From assembly GCF_000241955.1 (NCBI RefSeq), contig NC_016818.1, positions 682,001-746,000 on the forward strand: 64,000 bases of DNA, in the 5' to 3' direction. A program made the translations under genes and the position numbers. This stretch comes from Rahnella aquatilis CIP 78.65 = ATCC 33071. GTDB taxonomy: Bacteria; Pseudomonadota; Gammaproteobacteria; Enterobacterales; Enterobacteriaceae. Under the pieces are notes generated by a model. That model was given only the letters and a program-made list of their open reading frames with translations. It did no database searches and was not told where the DNA came from. Shown here one piece after another: positions 50,011 through 59,902 of this stretch. Numbering within the stretch: position 1 is the stretch's first letter; the number at the start of each line of letters is the position of its first letter.

Positions 50011-50682
50011 ATGCAGTACCCGATTAATGAGATGTTCGAAACCCTGCAAGGGGAAGGCTATTTTACCGGCGTGCCGGCGATTTTTGTGCGCCTGCAAGGC
50101 TGTCCTGTAGGGTGCAGCTGGTGCGACACCAAACACACCTGGGATAAAATTGCCGATCGGGAAGTCGATATGCAGCGCATTCTGGTCAAAACCGAAGAGA
50201 GCGATGCCTGGGGCAATGCCACGTCAGAACAATTGCTCGACATTATCGCCCGGCAAGGTTATACCGCGCGTCATGTGGTGATCACCGGCGGCGAGCCGTG
50301 CATTTACGATCTGACTGAACTGACGTCATTGCTGGAAAAGAGCGGCTTCAGTTGCCAGATTGAAACCAGCGGTACGCATGAAGTGCGTTGCTCAGTCAAT
50401 ACCTGGGTAACCGTTTCTCCGAAAGTGAATATGCGTGGCGGGTACGACATTCTGCCACAGGCATTGAAACGTGCGGATGAAGTGAAACATCCGGTGGCGC
50501 GTCAGCGTGATATCGACGCGCTGGATGCCCTGCTGGAAACACTGACGGACAGCAAAGCGCGGATTATTGCCTTACAGCCGATCAGTCAAAAAGAAGAAGC
50601 CACCAGACTGTGCATTGCGACCTGCATTGCAAGAAACTGGCGGCTGTCAATGCAGACACATAAGTATCTGAACATTGCATAA
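50011..50682 (+). CDS. queE: 7-carboxy-7-deazaguanine synthase
   Basis: QueE is a radical-SAM enzyme that contracts 6-carboxy-tetrahydropterin to 7-carboxy-7-deazaguanine in queuosine synthesis. From MQYPINEMF at 50011 it has 223 residues, the E. coli length; the frame opens at 49996, but the site there has no spacing to its purine stretch. The 4Fe-4S cysteines are Cys31, Cys35 and Cys38 (CPVGCSWC), preceded by the substrate segment TLQGEGYFTGVPAIFVRLQG. VVITGGEP near 95 is the SAM-binding GGE. queD, the preceding pathway enzyme, is convergent 130 bp away across a palindromic repeat. Confidence 0.95.
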   Translation: MQYPINEMFETLQGEGYFTGVPAIFVRLQGCPVGCSWCDTKHTWDKIADREVDMQRILVKTEESDAWGNATSEQLLDIIARQGYTARHVVITGGEPCIYDLTELTSLLEKSGFSCQIETSGTHEVRCSVNTWVTVSPKVNMRGGYDILPQALKRADEVKHPVARQRDIDALDALLETLTDSKARIIALQPISQKEEATRLCIATCIARNWRLSMQTHKYLNIA

Positions 50683-50806
50683 TACCCTGCATCCTTCGCG
50701 CTGTCTCCGCGTTGGCTGCTTTCATTCACCCCAGTCACTGACTATTGTCAGCTCCGGGGGATTCATTCAATTGCCGCCTGGATACAGCACGAATGATTTT
50801 GGGTAT
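50683..50806. repeat. Palindromic intergenic repeat, copy 1 (queE-queD gap)
   Basis: This imperfect palindrome of about 124 bp fills the gap between convergent queE and queD. The central stem is CCCC-AGTCACTGAC-TATT-GTCAG-CTCCGGGG, and the outer arms are TTCGCGCTGT and ACAGCACGAA. It shares GCGTTGGCTGC/ACGTT, CACTGAC, GTCAGCTC, TTGCCGCCTG and a GAAT-ATTT-GGG end with copy 2 at 57024-57143. It resembles enterobacterial palindromic intergenic repeats such as the YPAL type of Yersinia; the family name is tentative. Confidence 0.7.
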
Positions 50807-50811
50807 CTGAA

Positions 50812-51171
50812 TTAGCCTTTATACACACAACCCGCCGTGCAGGTTTCTTTCACGCGCACGGCGCTGAGTAATGGCAGCTTAGGTTTCATCTCGTTCCAGA
50901 TCCACGCGGCCAGCACTTCGCTGGTCGGGTTTTCTAAACCCGGAATGTCGTTCAGATTATAGTGATCGAGACGATCCAGGGTCGGATTAAACGCGGCTTT
51001 CAGTTCGGCGAAATCCATCACCCAGCCGGTATGCGGGTCCACTTCACCGGTGATTTCTAAACGAACGGTGAAAGAGTGTCCGTGCAACCGTCCGCACTTA
51101 TGCCCGGCAGGCACATGCGGTAAATGGTGGGCGGCTTCAAACTGAAAATCTTTAAATAATGTGGTGGTCAT
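50812..51171 (-). CDS. queD: 6-carboxy-5,6,7,8-tetrahydropterin synthase
   Basis: QueD converts dihydroneopterin triphosphate to 6-carboxytetrahydropterin, the step before QueE. Its 119 residues compare with 121 in E. coli. The zinc histidines lie in FEAAHHLP (His15/His16) and RLHGHSF (His30, His32), with the catalytic Cys26 in [16 protein letters not shown] near 68 and the C-terminal [11 protein letters not shown] complete the 6-pyruvoyl-tetrahydropterin-synthase fold. It is divergent from the secreted hydrolase gene. Confidence 0.95.
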   Translation of the reverse strand: MTTTLFKDFQFEAAHHLPHVPAGHKCGRLHGHSFTVRLEITGEVDPHTGWVMDFAELKAAFNPTLDRLDHYNLNDIPGLENPTSEVLAAWIWNEMKPKLPLLSAVRVKETCTAGCVYKG

Positions 51172-51340
51172 GAGGCATGTCTCGTTGCTCGAAAAAACGC
51201 GGCATAGTACCGGAATACGGGCTTGCGTGCCATGACTTAACTGCGCTTTTCTTCACCAAATCCTGACTTTTACTCTCTTTACTCCGCCCGCATTGCTGGC
51301 TTACAGTGAGCCGGTAGAAACTAACTTGTTGAGATGGTGA

Positions 51341-52345
51341 ATGATTACTGTGCTTCGTTGCGCTGTTCTGGCGCTGTTGTTCTCTGCGGGTGTACAGGCA
51401 GAAACCACGGCACCCGCTCAGGAGTCCGCGCCCGCTGCGGCTAAACCGGTTCAACCTGTGGCGAAAGCTTCTCCGGTTGCCAAAACTCCGGCCAGTAAAG
51501 CCCCTCTGGCTTTCCCGCCGGGATCCGGTGTGATGCACATTGCATTAACGCCGGGTAAAAAGCCGCTGGAAGTGTTCACCTATCAACCGGTCGGTGCAGA
51601 TGAGACTACGCCGGTGGTCATGGTCATGACCGGCGTTGACCGTAATGCGGCCACGTATCGCAACGACTGGATAACCGTCGCCGATCAGTATCATCTGCGC
51701 GTCGTCGTGCCGCATTTCAGCGAGCAGGATTTCCCCGGTGCGGCAGGCTATAACCTGGGCAACCTGACGGACAGCAAAACCCATCACCGCCTGCCGAAAT
51801 CGCAGTGGGCGTTCAGTATTGTCGATAACCTGTTTACGACGCTGCAAAAGCAGGGCATCACCCGCCAGACGCAATATTATCTGTTTGGAAACAGCGCGGG
51901 TTGCCAGTTTGTCCACCGCATGCTGACCTTGCTGCCGGAGCCAAATGTCAAAGCGGCAGTCTGTGCGGCGGCAGGCTGGTGGACATTGCCGGATACCGAT
52001 CAGCGCTGGCCTTACGGTTTACGTGAAGCGCCGGTGGCGGTCAGCCAGCAGCAGCTAAATGATTATTTTGCCAAACCGGTGCTGATTGCCGTGGGGGCTG
52101 AAGATGATGATCCGGAGAACCATCTGCTGCGTAAATCCAAGCAGGCCATGGCGCAAGGCACAAACCGTCTGGAGCGGGCCGAGGGTTACTTCACCACTTC
52201 CCAGCAACGCGCTGAACAGAACAATACGCCGTTTAACTGGCACTTCATGGATTTGTCAGATACCGGTCACAGCGGCAGTAAAATGTCGGTGTTTGCCGCA
52301 GGTCAGTTTGCGTGGTTTGAGCAGCACAACGCTTTCCATCTTTAA
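51341..52345 (+). CDS. Secreted alpha/beta-hydrolase-like protein of unknown substrate
   Basis: I do not recognise a named gene. The 334-residue product has a Sec signal peptide ending near VQA (residue 20), then a low-complexity Ala/Pro/Lys linker (about 21-56), then an alpha/beta-hydrolase domain resembling plant- and bacterial-type secreted esterases and PHB-depolymerase-like proteins. The nucleophile elbow is GNSAG at 183-187 (Ser185), and the likely catalytic His is His310 in DTGHSG. An Asp in AVGAEDDDPENH may complete the triad. It should act in the periplasm or outside the cell. It stands alone between queD and cysJ and ends at a good terminator. Confidence 0.75.
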   Translation: MITVLRCAVLALLFSAGVQAETTAPAQESAPAAAKPVQPVAKASPVAKTPASKAPLAFPPGSGVMHIALTPGKKPLEVFTYQPVGADETTPVVMVMTGVDRNAATYRNDWITVADQYHLRVVVPHFSEQDFPGAAGYNLGNLTDSKTHHRLPKSQWAFSIVDNLFTTLQKQGITRQTQYYLFGNSAGCQFVHRMLTLLPEPNVKAAVCAAAGWWTLPDTDQRWPYGLREAPVAVSQQQLNDYFAKPVLIAVGAEDDDPENHLLRKSKQAMAQGTNRLERAEGYFTTSQQRAEQNNTPFNWHFMDLSDTGHSGSKMSVFAAGQFAWFEQHNAFHL

Positions 52346-52384
52346 ACGCGTCACCGTAAAACGTAATCCTGAAAAATATTCATC

Positions 52385-52410
52385 ACCCCGCTCCGGCGGG
52401 GTTTTTCTTT
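52385..52410 (+). terminator. Terminator after the hydrolase gene
   Basis: CCCCGC (52386-52391) and GCGGGG (52396-52401), with loop TCCG, are followed by TTTTTCTTT. Confidence 0.88.
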
Positions 52411-52691
52411 ATGTATCCGGCACTTTGCAGAGAGCCTGTGAACAGTGAGGGAAATTTTTTAGCGATTTCAGTACGATAAAAATCACGGCTTACCACTTTT
52501 TTAGATAGAACTTACCTCTAAATCCTCTTAGTCATTTTGGTTATTTATTATTTCCATCACTTCTTTAATTGTTATTATCCGGCTCGTTAACCTACATCCT
52601 CTGAAAGGTCTTTCCCGCGCGAAAACACACTGTAAAAGGCGCCGGAGGCCGGATTGATGACTTGCTTTTGCATAAGGGAATTCGTACCGCG
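52411..52691. other. cysJIH upstream region
   Basis: After the terminator this AT-rich leader has no gene. It contains the LysR-type operator and promoter candidate listed separately, then about 130 bp of leader with a GC-rich GGCGCCGGAGGCCGG stretch near 52636. Confidence 0.5.
52500..52551 (+). promoter_or_regulatory. Candidate CysB-type operator and cysJIH promoter
   Basis: TTTAGA-N11-TCTAAA (52500-52522) is a LysR-family T-N11-A palindrome. It abuts a poor -35 (TCCTCT, 52523-52528), 17 bp and TATTAT (52546-52551). A weak -35 next to a LysR box is what an activator-dependent promoter looks like, and CysB is the LysR-type activator of cys genes in enterics. Confidence 0.4.
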
Positions 52692-54494
52692 ATGACGACT
52701 CAGGCTCCTCCAATTTCACTGCTCCCGCTGACCCCCGAGCAAATGGCCCGCCTTCAATCGGCGATTGGTGATTACTCACCGACTCAGATGGCCTGGCTGT
52801 CCGGGTATTTCTGGGGAATGGTTAACCAGCAACCGGGTGCGGTCGCTGACCCCGCGCCGGTGCAGGCCGCCGCGTCGGTGACCCTGATTTCTGCCTCGCA
52901 AACCGGTAACGCCCGCCGTGTTGCCGAGCAGTTGCGTGATGACCTGATCGCCACGAAAATTAACGTCAATCTGGTGAATGCCGGGGACTACAAATTCAAA
53001 CAAATTGGTCAGGAGAAGCTGCTGCTGATCGTGGCCTCTACTCAGGGCGAAGGCGAGCAGGCGGAAGAGGCGGTTGCGCTGCACAAATTCCTGCAATCCA
53101 AAAAAGCGCCAAACATGAAAGGCACCGCCTTTGCGGTGTTTGCGCTGGGCGATACCTCTTACGAATTCTTCTGTCAGGCGGGTAAAGACTTTGATACCCG
53201 TCTGGGCGAACTCGGCGCAGAACGCCTGTTAGATCGCGTTGATGCCGATGTTGAATATAAAGAAGCGGCAGAAAACTGGCGTAAACGCATTGTCGATGTG
53301 CTGAAACAGCGCGTACCGGCTGACACCGGGGCGCAACCGGCTCCGACGCTGGCGGGCAGTGTCAATCAGGTCGACAGCAGCCCTTATACGAAAGAAGCGC
53401 CGCTGACCGCGACCCTTTCCGTTAATCAGAAAATTACCGGTCGCGATTCGGATAAAGACGTACGTCATCTGGAAATTGAACTCGGTGATTCCGGCCTGCG
53501 TTACCAGCCGGGCGATGCGCTGGGGATCTGGTTTGAAAACGATCCGCAACTGGTGCAGGAAATCGTTGAACTGCTGTGGCTGAAAGGGGATGAAATCGTT
53601 GAGGTGAACGATAAAAAACTGCCGCTTTCTGAAGCCCTGCAACATCACATTGAACTGACCCAAAACACGACACCGATTATTGAGAAATACGCCGCGCTGT
53701 GCCGCGACGAACATCTGACCGGTTTACTGGCCGATAAACCTGCGCTTCAGCAATACGCGCAGACCGTACCGTTTGCTGACATGGTACGCCGCGCACCGAC
53801 GGAGCTGGATGCCCAGCAACTGGTAGATTTACTGCGTCCGCTGACGCCGCGCCTGTATTCGATTGCCTCCTCACAGGCGGAAACCGAAACAGAAGTGCAT
53901 ATCACTGTCGGCGTGGTGCGTTACGACATCGACGGGCGTGCGCGTTCCGGTGGCGCGTCCGGTTTCCTGGCCGATCGTCTGGACGAAGACGGCGAAGTGA
54001 AAGTTTTCATCGAGCATAATGATAACTTCCGTCTGCCGGCGGATCCTGAAACGCCGGTCATTATGATCGGACCCGGCACCGGTATTGCGCCATTCCGCGC
54101 TTTCATTCAGCAGCGTGATAACGACGGGGCCACCGGTAAAAACTGGCTGTTCTTCGGTAACCCGCACTTTACCGATGATTTCCTGTATCAGGTCGAATGG
54201 CAGCGTTACGTGAAAGACGGCCTGCTGACGAATATCTCCCTGGCATGGTCACGGGATCAGGCTGAAAAAGTGTATGTACAGGACAAACTGCGCGAGCAGG
54301 GTGCTGAAGTCTGGCAATGGTTGCAGGAAGGCGCACATGTCTATGTCTGCGGCGATGCCAACCGTATGGCGAAAGACGTAGAGCAGGCGTTACTGGAAAT
54401 CATCGCCAAATACGGCGTGATGGATCTGGAAACTGCCGACGAATATCTCAGTGAATTACGTCTTGATCGCCGTTACCAGCGCGACGTCTACTAA
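52692..54494 (+). CDS. cysJ: Sulfite reductase (NADPH) flavoprotein alpha subunit
   Basis: CysJ passes electrons from NADPH through FAD and FMN to CysI for sulfite reduction. From [13 protein letters not shown] it has 600 residues (599 in E. coli); a TTG-started extension to 52662 is not conserved. The flavodoxin domain (about 60-205) has the FMN loop [13 protein letters not shown] and [12 protein letters not shown]. The FAD domain has [11 protein letters not shown] near 387. The NADPH domain has [12 protein letters not shown] near 458 and [15 protein letters not shown] near 553, ending in the FAD-stacking tyrosine RDVY. cysI follows by 12 bp. Confidence 0.97.
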   Translation: MTTQAPPISLLPLTPEQMARLQSAIGDYSPTQMAWLSGYFWGMVNQQPGAVADPAPVQAAASVTLISASQTGNARRVAEQLRDDLIATKINVNLVNAGDYKFKQIGQEKLLLIVASTQGEGEQAEEAVALHKFLQSKKAPNMKGTAFAVFALGDTSYEFFCQAGKDFDTRLGELGAERLLDRVDADVEYKEAAENWRKRIVDVLKQRVPADTGAQPAPTLAGSVNQVDSSPYTKEAPLTATLSVNQKITGRDSDKDVRHLEIELGDSGLRYQPGDALGIWFENDPQLVQEIVELLWLKGDEIVEVNDKKLPLSEALQHHIELTQNTTPIIEKYAALCRDEHLTGLLADKPALQQYAQTVPFADMVRRAPTELDAQQLVDLLRPLTPRLYSIASSQAETETEVHITVGVVRYDIDGRARSGGASGFLADRLDEDGEVKVFIEHNDNFRLPADPETPVIMIGPGTGIAPFRAFIQQRDNDGATGKNWLFFGNPHFTDDFLYQVEWQRYVKDGLLTNISLAWSRDQAEKVYVQDKLREQGAEVWQWLQEGAHVYVCGDANRMAKDVEQALLEIIAKYGVMDLETADEYLSELRLDRRYQRDVY

Positions 54495-54506
54495 CGAATC
54501 AGAGCA

Positions 54507-56258
54507 ATGAGCGAAAACCTTATGAGCAATAAGTTGTGGAGTGAACTCAATCCCGGTCCGGGCCCGCTGATCGTCGATGCCCCGCTGGCCGATGCCGAAC
54601 GCCTGAAGAAGGAAAGTAATTTCCTGCGCGGGACGATTGCCGAAGATTTAAAAGACGGTCTGACCGGCGGCTTCAACGGAGATAACTTCCTGCTGATCCG
54701 CTTCCACGGCATGTATCAGCAGGATGACCGCGATATCCGTGCGGAACGTGCTGAGCAAAAGCTGGAACCGCGTCACGCCATGATGCTGCGCTGCCGCTTG
54801 CCGGGCGGGGTGATGACGCCTGCGCAATGGCTGGGTATCGACAAATTTGCCGAAGACAGCACGCTGTATGGCAGCATCCGTATTACTAACCGTCAGACAT
54901 TCCAGTTCCATGGCATCCTGAAACCGAACGTCAAACCGGTGCATCAGTTGCTGAATAAACTCGGCCTGGATGCGCTGGCGACCGCCAACGACGTTAACCG
55001 TAACGTGTTGTGTACGTCGAATCCGGTGGAGTCTGAACTGCATCAGGAAGCCTATCAGTGGGCGAAGAAAATCTCCGAGCATCTGCTGCCGCGCACCCGT
55101 GCTTACGCTGAAGTGTGGCTGGATCAGGAAAAAGTTGAAACCACCGACGAAGAGCCGATTCTGGGCGCGACCTATCTGCCACGTAAATTCAAAACCACCG
55201 TGGTGATCCCGCCGCAAAATGACGTGGATCTTCATGCCAACGACCTGAACTTTGTGGCGATTGCCGATAACGGCAAACTGGTCGGCTTCAACGTGCTGGT
55301 CGGCGGCGGGCTTTCTATCGCACACGGCGATAAAGCCACGTATGCGCGCACTGCCAGCGAACTGGGCTTTATTCCGCTGGAGAACACGCTGGCGGTGGCC
55401 GAAGCCGTGGTGACCACGCAGCGCGACTGGGGTAACCGTACCAACCGTAAAAATGCCAAAACCAAATACACGCTGGAGCGTGTCGGTGTGCCGGTATTCA
55501 AAGCCGAAGTTGAAAAACGCGCGGGTATTCAGTTTGCTGATATCCGCCCTTACGCATTCACCGGTCGCGGCGATCGCATCGGCTGGGTAAAAGGCATCGA
55601 CAAACAATGGCATCTGACGCTGTTTATCGAAAATGGCCGTATTCTCGACTACCCCGGCAAACCGCTGAAAACCGGACTGGCAGAAATTGCTAAGATCCAT
55701 AAAGGCGATTTCAGGCTTACTGCTAATCAGAACCTGATCGTGGCCGGCGTTTCTGAAAAAGACAAAGACGCGATCGAAACTCTGGCGCGTAATCACGGCC
55801 TGATTGACGACGGTATCACCGAGCAACGTAAAAACTCGATGGCCTGCGTCTCTTATCCGACCTGCCCGCTGGCGATGGCGGAAGCGGAACGTTTCCTGCC
55901 TGAGTTTGTGACCAAAGTCGAAGGCATCATGCATAACCACGGTGTAGGCGATGAGCACATCGTTCTGCGTGTGACCGGCTGCCCGAACGGCTGTGGACGT
56001 GCGCTGCTGGCTGAAATAGGTCTGGTGGGGAAAGCGATAAACCGCTACAACCTGCACCTCGGCGGTAACCGCGCCGGAACACGCATTCCGCGCATGTACC
56101 GCGAAAATATTTCTGATGCAGAGATCCTGAGCATCATTGACGAACTGGTCGGACGCTGGTCGAAAGAGCGTGAGGCCGGGGAAGGCTTTGGCGACTTCGT
56201 GATCCGCGCAGGGATCATCAGGCCCGTGCTGGATCCGGCGCGTGACTTTTATGATTAA
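54507..56258 (+). CDS. cysI: Sulfite reductase hemoprotein beta subunit
   Basis: CysI reduces sulfite to sulfide with six electrons at a coupled siroheme-4Fe4S centre. Its 583 residues compare with 570 in E. coli; the extra 12 are at the N-terminus, and an alternative ATG at 54522 would remove five. The cluster cysteines are in CVSYPTC (about 446 and 452) and [10 protein letters not shown] (about 491 and 495). Siroheme-contacting arginines lie in [12 protein letters not shown] and [12 protein letters not shown]. It depends on CysG in this window for siroheme. It lies between cysJ and cysH, 24 bp before cysH. Confidence 0.97.
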   Translation: MSENLMSNKLWSELNPGPGPLIVDAPLADAERLKKESNFLRGTIAEDLKDGLTGGFNGDNFLLIRFHGMYQQDDRDIRAERAEQKLEPRHAMMLRCRLPGGVMTPAQWLGIDKFAEDSTLYGSIRITNRQTFQFHGILKPNVKPVHQLLNKLGLDALATANDVNRNVLCTSNPVESELHQEAYQWAKKISEHLLPRTRAYAEVWLDQEKVETTDEEPILGATYLPRKFKTTVVIPPQNDVDLHANDLNFVAIADNGKLVGFNVLVGGGLSIAHGDKATYARTASELGFIPLENTLAVAEAVVTTQRDWGNRTNRKNAKTKYTLERVGVPVFKAEVEKRAGIQFADIRPYAFTGRGDRIGWVKGIDKQWHLTLFIENGRILDYPGKPLKTGLAEIAKIHKGDFRLTANQNLIVAGVSEKDKDAIETLARNHGLIDDGITEQRKNSMACVSYPTCPLAMAEAERFLPEFVTKVEGIMHNHGVGDEHIVLRVTGCPNGCGRALLAEIGLVGKAINRYNLHLGGNRAGTRIPRMYRENISDAEILSIIDELVGRWSKEREAGEGFGDFVIRAGIIRPVLDPARDFYD

Positions 56259-56282
56259 GAGCGATAACCGACAGGAGGCGAT

Positions 56283-57020
56283 ATGAGTTGGCTGAACCTT
56301 ACTCTGGCTGAACTGAATGAACTGCCGAAGTCCGGACAATCCATGGCGCTGGCGGAAATTAACGTCAGCCTCGAAAAGTTGTCCGCGCAGGAGCGTGTGC
56401 AATGGGCGCTGGAAAACATGCCCGGTGAGTTCGCGCTGTCTTCAAGCTTCGGGATTCAGGCTGCGGTCTGTCTGCACTTAGTCACACAGCAGAAACCGGA
56501 TATTCCGGTGATCCTGACCGATACCGGTTATCTGTTTCCGGAAACCTATCAGTTTATTGATACGTTAACCGAAAAGCTGAACCTGAATCTGCAGGTATTT
56601 CGTGCCGAACACTCGGCTGCCTGGCAGGAAGCGCGTTACGGCAAACTGTGGGAGCAGGGCGTCGAGGGCATCGAGAAGTACAATCACATCAACAAAGTCG
56701 AGCCGATGAATCGGGCGATTCAGACGCTGGGCGTGCAGACCTGGTTTGCCGGTCTGCGTCGTGAGCAGTCCGGCAGCCGTGCGCATCTGCCGGTGCTGGC
56801 GGTGCAACGTGGGGTGTTTAAAATCCTGCCGATTATCGACTGGGATAACCGCCAGATCTTCCGTTATCTGCAAGACAACGGTCTGAGTTATCACCCGCTC
56901 TGGGATCAGGGCTATCTTTCCGTCGGTGACACGCATACCACGAAAAAATGGGAAGAAGGGATGAAGGAAGAAGATACCCGCTTCTTTGGCTTGAAACGCG
57001 AATGCGGCCTGCACGAATAA
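56283..57020 (+). CDS. cysH: Phosphoadenosine phosphosulfate reductase
   Basis: CysH reduces PAPS to sulfite and PAP using thioredoxin. Its 245 residues compare with 244 in E. coli. The PP-loop is at [17 protein letters not shown] near 51-67, [16 protein letters not shown] near 81 binds substrate, and [14 protein letters not shown] near 155. The catalytic cysteine is Cys241 in the C-terminal ECGLHE. There is only this one cysteine motif and no iron-sulfur pairs, so it is the PAPS-specific enteric type. GACAGGAGGCGAT precedes the ATG. It ends the cysJIH operon. Confidence 0.97.
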   Translation: MSWLNLTLAELNELPKSGQSMALAEINVSLEKLSAQERVQWALENMPGEFALSSSFGIQAAVCLHLVTQQKPDIPVILTDTGYLFPETYQFIDTLTEKLNLNLQVFRAEHSAAWQEARYGKLWEQGVEGIEKYNHINKVEPMNRAIQTLGVQTWFAGLRREQSGSRAHLPVLAVQRGVFKILPIIDWDNRQIFRYLQDNGLSYHPLWDQGYLSVGDTHTTKKWEEGMKEEDTRFFGLKRECGLHE

Positions 57021-57023
57021 ATC

Positions 57024-57143
57024 CCTGTCATACTTCGGGTTGCAGATGCGTTGGCTACGTTCAGTCGCCCGAATCACTGACTCATGTCAGCTCACCGGGA
57101 CTTCTTCGCTTGCCGCCTGCCTGCAATCCGAATTATTTAGGGG
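57024..57143. repeat. Palindromic intergenic repeat, copy 2 (cysH-iap gap)
   Basis: This imperfect palindrome of about 120 bp has outer arms TTCGGGTTGCAG and CTGCAATCCGAA, and central arms CCCGAATCACTGAC and GTCAGCTCACCGGG around TCAT. It fills the gap between convergent cysH and iap, and its layout and many blocks match copy 1. It may fold into a long hairpin in both transcripts and serve as their terminator. Confidence 0.75.
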
Positions 57144-57178
57144 ATTCCTGATAAGAGTCCCTTAAATTATCCTCTTAA

Positions 57179-58222
57179 TCAGGCGTGTTTCGCCGGTTTC
57201 GCCAGATCCTTCAGCAGCGGGAATAACACTTTCACGGTATCGCGCGAGCGCTTCTCGATGCGGCCAGGCAGCGTTTTATCCAGATATTGCAGATTATCGA
57301 ACTGGCTTTGATAGCGGGTGGTGCCCAGCGGGAAGTGGCTGGTGATCGCACGTTGCTGTACGCCGTCTTTCTTACCCAGCGCAAAGTTGGTCGCGGTCAC
57401 GTTCAGCAGCGGCAGGCGTGCGTCATCCAGCGCTTTAATGCCATCGCAGCAATGTGCGCCTTCATGGCTTTCTGCCGGAATACCCAAACTGCGCGCAAGA
57501 TTCAGCGCACGCACGCGGGTGAGTTTCGCCACCGCCACGGACGTATTCGCGCCGCTGTTGAAATACAACCGGTCACCGGTGATCAGCGAATTCAGGTTGA
57601 TCACCAGCAGCGTATTTTTCTTCTCTTCAGCACTCATCCGCTTTACAAACTCTTCCGCACCTTTAGCACCGGTTTCTTCCGCGCTCAGTGCCACGAAACG
57701 CAAGCTGTAGTGCGTGGGGATCGCCTGCATGCGTTCGGCCAGCTCAAGCATCACGCCGACGCCGGACGCGTTGTCATCGACACCCTGCAACGTCAGGCCG
57801 CCGAGATTGTGGTTGGTATCACTGTCACTTTGCGGCACATAGGTATCAAAATGCGCCATCACGATGATTTGCTGCGGCACTTCTCCTGCACGTGCGGCAA
57901 TCACCGACGTGGCGTGAATATTTTGCCAGTTCTTTTTGCCCGCACTGCTGGTGTAAACATAACGGGTATCGAAGCCACGTAAATCGCTCTTATAGCCTAA
58001 TTTATTGAACTGCTGGTTAAGATAATCTGCGGCGATAAGTTCTGCCGGGCTGCCGGCCATGCGTCCCGGGAAATAGGTGGCGATATGGCGAATTTGCTGA
58101 CTGGCGATCATGCCCATCGGCGGAAGCGGGGCGGACGCCGCCATCGCATGACCCATACAGACACAGCTCAGGCTCAGCGCCAGCAGCGTCCGCTTCATGC
58201 GTGAAAAAGAAAACATAGCCAA
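57179..58222 (-). CDS. iap: Alkaline phosphatase isozyme conversion aminopeptidase
   Basis: Iap is a periplasmic M28-family zinc aminopeptidase that trims N-terminal Arg from alkaline phosphatase in E. coli. Its 347 residues compare with 345 in E. coli. A Sec signal peptide ends near AMAA (about residue 29). Zinc-ligand segments are IIVMAHFDTY near 120, LQGVDDNASGVGVMLELAE near 146-164 and LSAEETGAKGAEEF near 179. A CC pair (HCCDGIKAL) near 261 matches the E. coli GCCND region. It lies between cysH and cysG as a minus-strand gene. Confidence 0.92.
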   Translation of the reverse strand: MAMFSFSRMKRTLLALSLSCVCMGHAMAASAPLPPMGMIASQQIRHIATYFPGRMAGSPAELIAADYLNQQFNKLGYKSDLRGFDTRYVYTSSAGKKNWQNIHATSVIAARAGEVPQQIIVMAHFDTYVPQSDSDTNHNLGGLTLQGVDDNASGVGVMLELAERMQAIPTHYSLRFVALSAEETGAKGAEEFVKRMSAEEKKNTLLVINLNSLITGDRLYFNSGANTSVAVAKLTRVRALNLARSLGIPAESHEGAHCCDGIKALDDARLPLLNVTATNFALGKKDGVQQRAITSHFPLGTTRYQSQFDNLQYLDKTLPGRIEKRSRDTVKVLFPLLKDLAKPAKHA

Positions 58223-58426
58223 AAATCCTTATTTGCTGGTCAATACGACCGGAAGGCAATCAAACAACAGGCCGCGTGTGGCGGTCTTTCTGGGGCATAC
58301 AGTATGCGATTGTCTGTGCGATTAGACAATTTCCCGTTATCCCAAACCGCTCTTTTTGTCGGGCTATATTCCATTTAGTAACTATTCATTCCTTTTCGTC
58401 ATTTCAGATCAATTATTGCCTGCACG

Positions 58427-58432
58427 TATAGT
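58427..58432 (+). promoter_or_regulatory. Candidate -10 of the cysGDNC promoter
   Basis: TATAGT lies 36 bp upstream of the cysG start with no good -35 17 bp away (TCAGAT, 58404-58409). TTTAGTAACTATTCATTCC lies just upstream (58374-58392). This is consistent with a CysB-activated promoter, but no clear operator symmetry is seen. Confidence 0.35.
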
Positions 58433-58467
58433 TTGTTTATTAATCCTGACAATCATTAAAGGCTTTT

Positions 58468-59892
58468 GTGGACTATCTACCAATATTTGCCGACCTCAAA
58501 CAACGCCCTGTGCTGGTTGTAGGGGGTGGCGAAGTCGCTGCTCGCAAAATCGATCTCCTCCTGCGGGCGGGTGCGCAAGTACGGATAGTCGCACAGGCAC
58601 TTTCCCCCGAACTGGAACAACGCAGACAGACCGCTGAAGTCAGCTGGTCAGCCCAGGCTTTTCTGCCGGAGCAGCTCGACGACGTGTTTCTGGTGATTGC
58701 CGCCACAGACGACGCTGCGCTGAATGCTGAGGTTTTCGAGCAGGCCAACCGCCGTCATGTTCTGGCCAACGTGGTCGACGATCAGCCGAAGTGCTCCTTC
58801 ATTTTCCCGTCGATTGTTGACAGATCGCCGATTGTGGTGGCGATTTCTTCCAGCGGCAAAGCGCCGGTGCTTGCCAGAATGCTGCGCGAAAAGCTGGAAA
58901 CTCTGTTGCCGAACAGCCTGGGGCAAATGGCCGATATCGCCGGGCGCTGGCGCGACAATGTCAAAACACAGTTCAGTTCAATGCGTGCGCGTCGCCGTTT
59001 CTGGGAACAACTTTTTGCCGGACGTTTTGCCAGCCTCGCTTCTGCGGGAAAGCTCGCAGAAGCAGAGCAGGCGCTGCAACAACAGTTAGAAAACGCGGAA
59101 GACATCTCGCATAGCGGGAATGTCACGCTGGTCGGTGCCGGGCCGGGTGATGCAGGATTGCTCACCCTTCGCGGGCTGCAGGTGATGCAGCAGGCCGATG
59201 TGGTGCTTTACGACCATCTGGTCAGCGAAGACGTGCTGGATTTAGTGCGCCGCGATGCGGACAAGATTTGTGTGGGTAAACGTGCGGGCAGCCATTCTGT
59301 CGCGCAGGAAGAAACCAACCGTCTGCTGGTCGAACTGGCGCAGCAGGGGAAAAAAGTCGTGCGCCTCAAAGGCGGTGATCCGTTTATTTTCGGACGTGGC
59401 GGCGAAGAATTACAGGCGGTGCAGGCGGCAGGCATTCCTTTCCAGGTGGTGCCGGGTGTTACCGCTGCTGCAGGCGCAACGGCTTATGCCGGAATTCCGC
59501 TGACGCACCGCGATTACGCGCAGAGCGTGATATTCGTGACAGGGCATTGCCGCCCGGAAAACAACGGTGTGCAGTGGGAAACCCTCGCGAAAGGCCAGCA
59601 GACTTTGGCGATTTATATGGGCACGCTTAAAGCTGCCGAAATCAGCCAGCAACTGATCGCTCATGGTCGCGCAGCGCATACGCCCGTTGCGGTCATCGGA
59701 CGGGGAACGCGTTCTGATCAGCAGGTGCTGACCGGAACACTTGATAATCTTGAACATCTGGCTCAACAGGCACCGGCGCCAGCGTTACTGGTGATTGGTG
59801 AGGTGGTATCACTTCATCAGCAACTGGCCTGGTTTGGGCATCATCCTGAGACTGACGGCACCCAGCGCCCGTCAGTTGTGAATTTGGCTTAA
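58468..59892 (+). CDS. cysG: Siroheme synthase (trifunctional CysG)
   Basis: CysG converts uroporphyrinogen III to siroheme by methylation, dehydrogenation and iron insertion. Its 474 residues compare with 457 in E. coli. The N-terminal bifunctional module (about 1-110) has the NAD loop [15 protein letters not shown] and [25 protein letters not shown] around the catalytic region. The C-terminal SUMT methyltransferase (about 215-460) has [36 protein letters not shown] and [27 protein letters not shown] in shorter pieces. The start is GTG 58468 after AAAGG. It leads cysG-cysD-cysN-cysC, unlike E. coli, where cysG is with nirBD. Confidence 0.95.
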   Translation: MDYLPIFADLKQRPVLVVGGGEVAARKIDLLLRAGAQVRIVAQALSPELEQRRQTAEVSWSAQAFLPEQLDDVFLVIAATDDAALNAEVFEQANRRHVLANVVDDQPKCSFIFPSIVDRSPIVVAISSSGKAPVLARMLREKLETLLPNSLGQMADIAGRWRDNVKTQFSSMRARRRFWEQLFAGRFASLASAGKLAEAEQALQQQLENAEDISHSGNVTLVGAGPGDAGLLTLRGLQVMQQADVVLYDHLVSEDVLDLVRRDADKICVGKRAGSHSVAQEETNRLLVELAQQGKKVVRLKGGDPFIFGRGGEELQAVQAAGIPFQVVPGVTAAAGATAYAGIPLTHRDYAQSVIFVTGHCRPENNGVQWETLAKGQQTLAIYMGTLKAAEISQQLIAHGRAAHTPVAVIGRGTRSDQQVLTGTLDNLEHLAQQAPAPALLVIGEVVSLHQQLAWFGHHPETDGTQRPSVVNLA

Positions 59893-59902
59893 AGGATCTG
59901 TT

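Noticed and set aside
54648..56402. A 584-codon open frame on the minus strand covering nearly all of cysI
   Set aside because: It is exactly antisense to a strongly conserved gene, has no family resemblance or ribosome site, and such frames arise from codon bias in GC-moderate genes.
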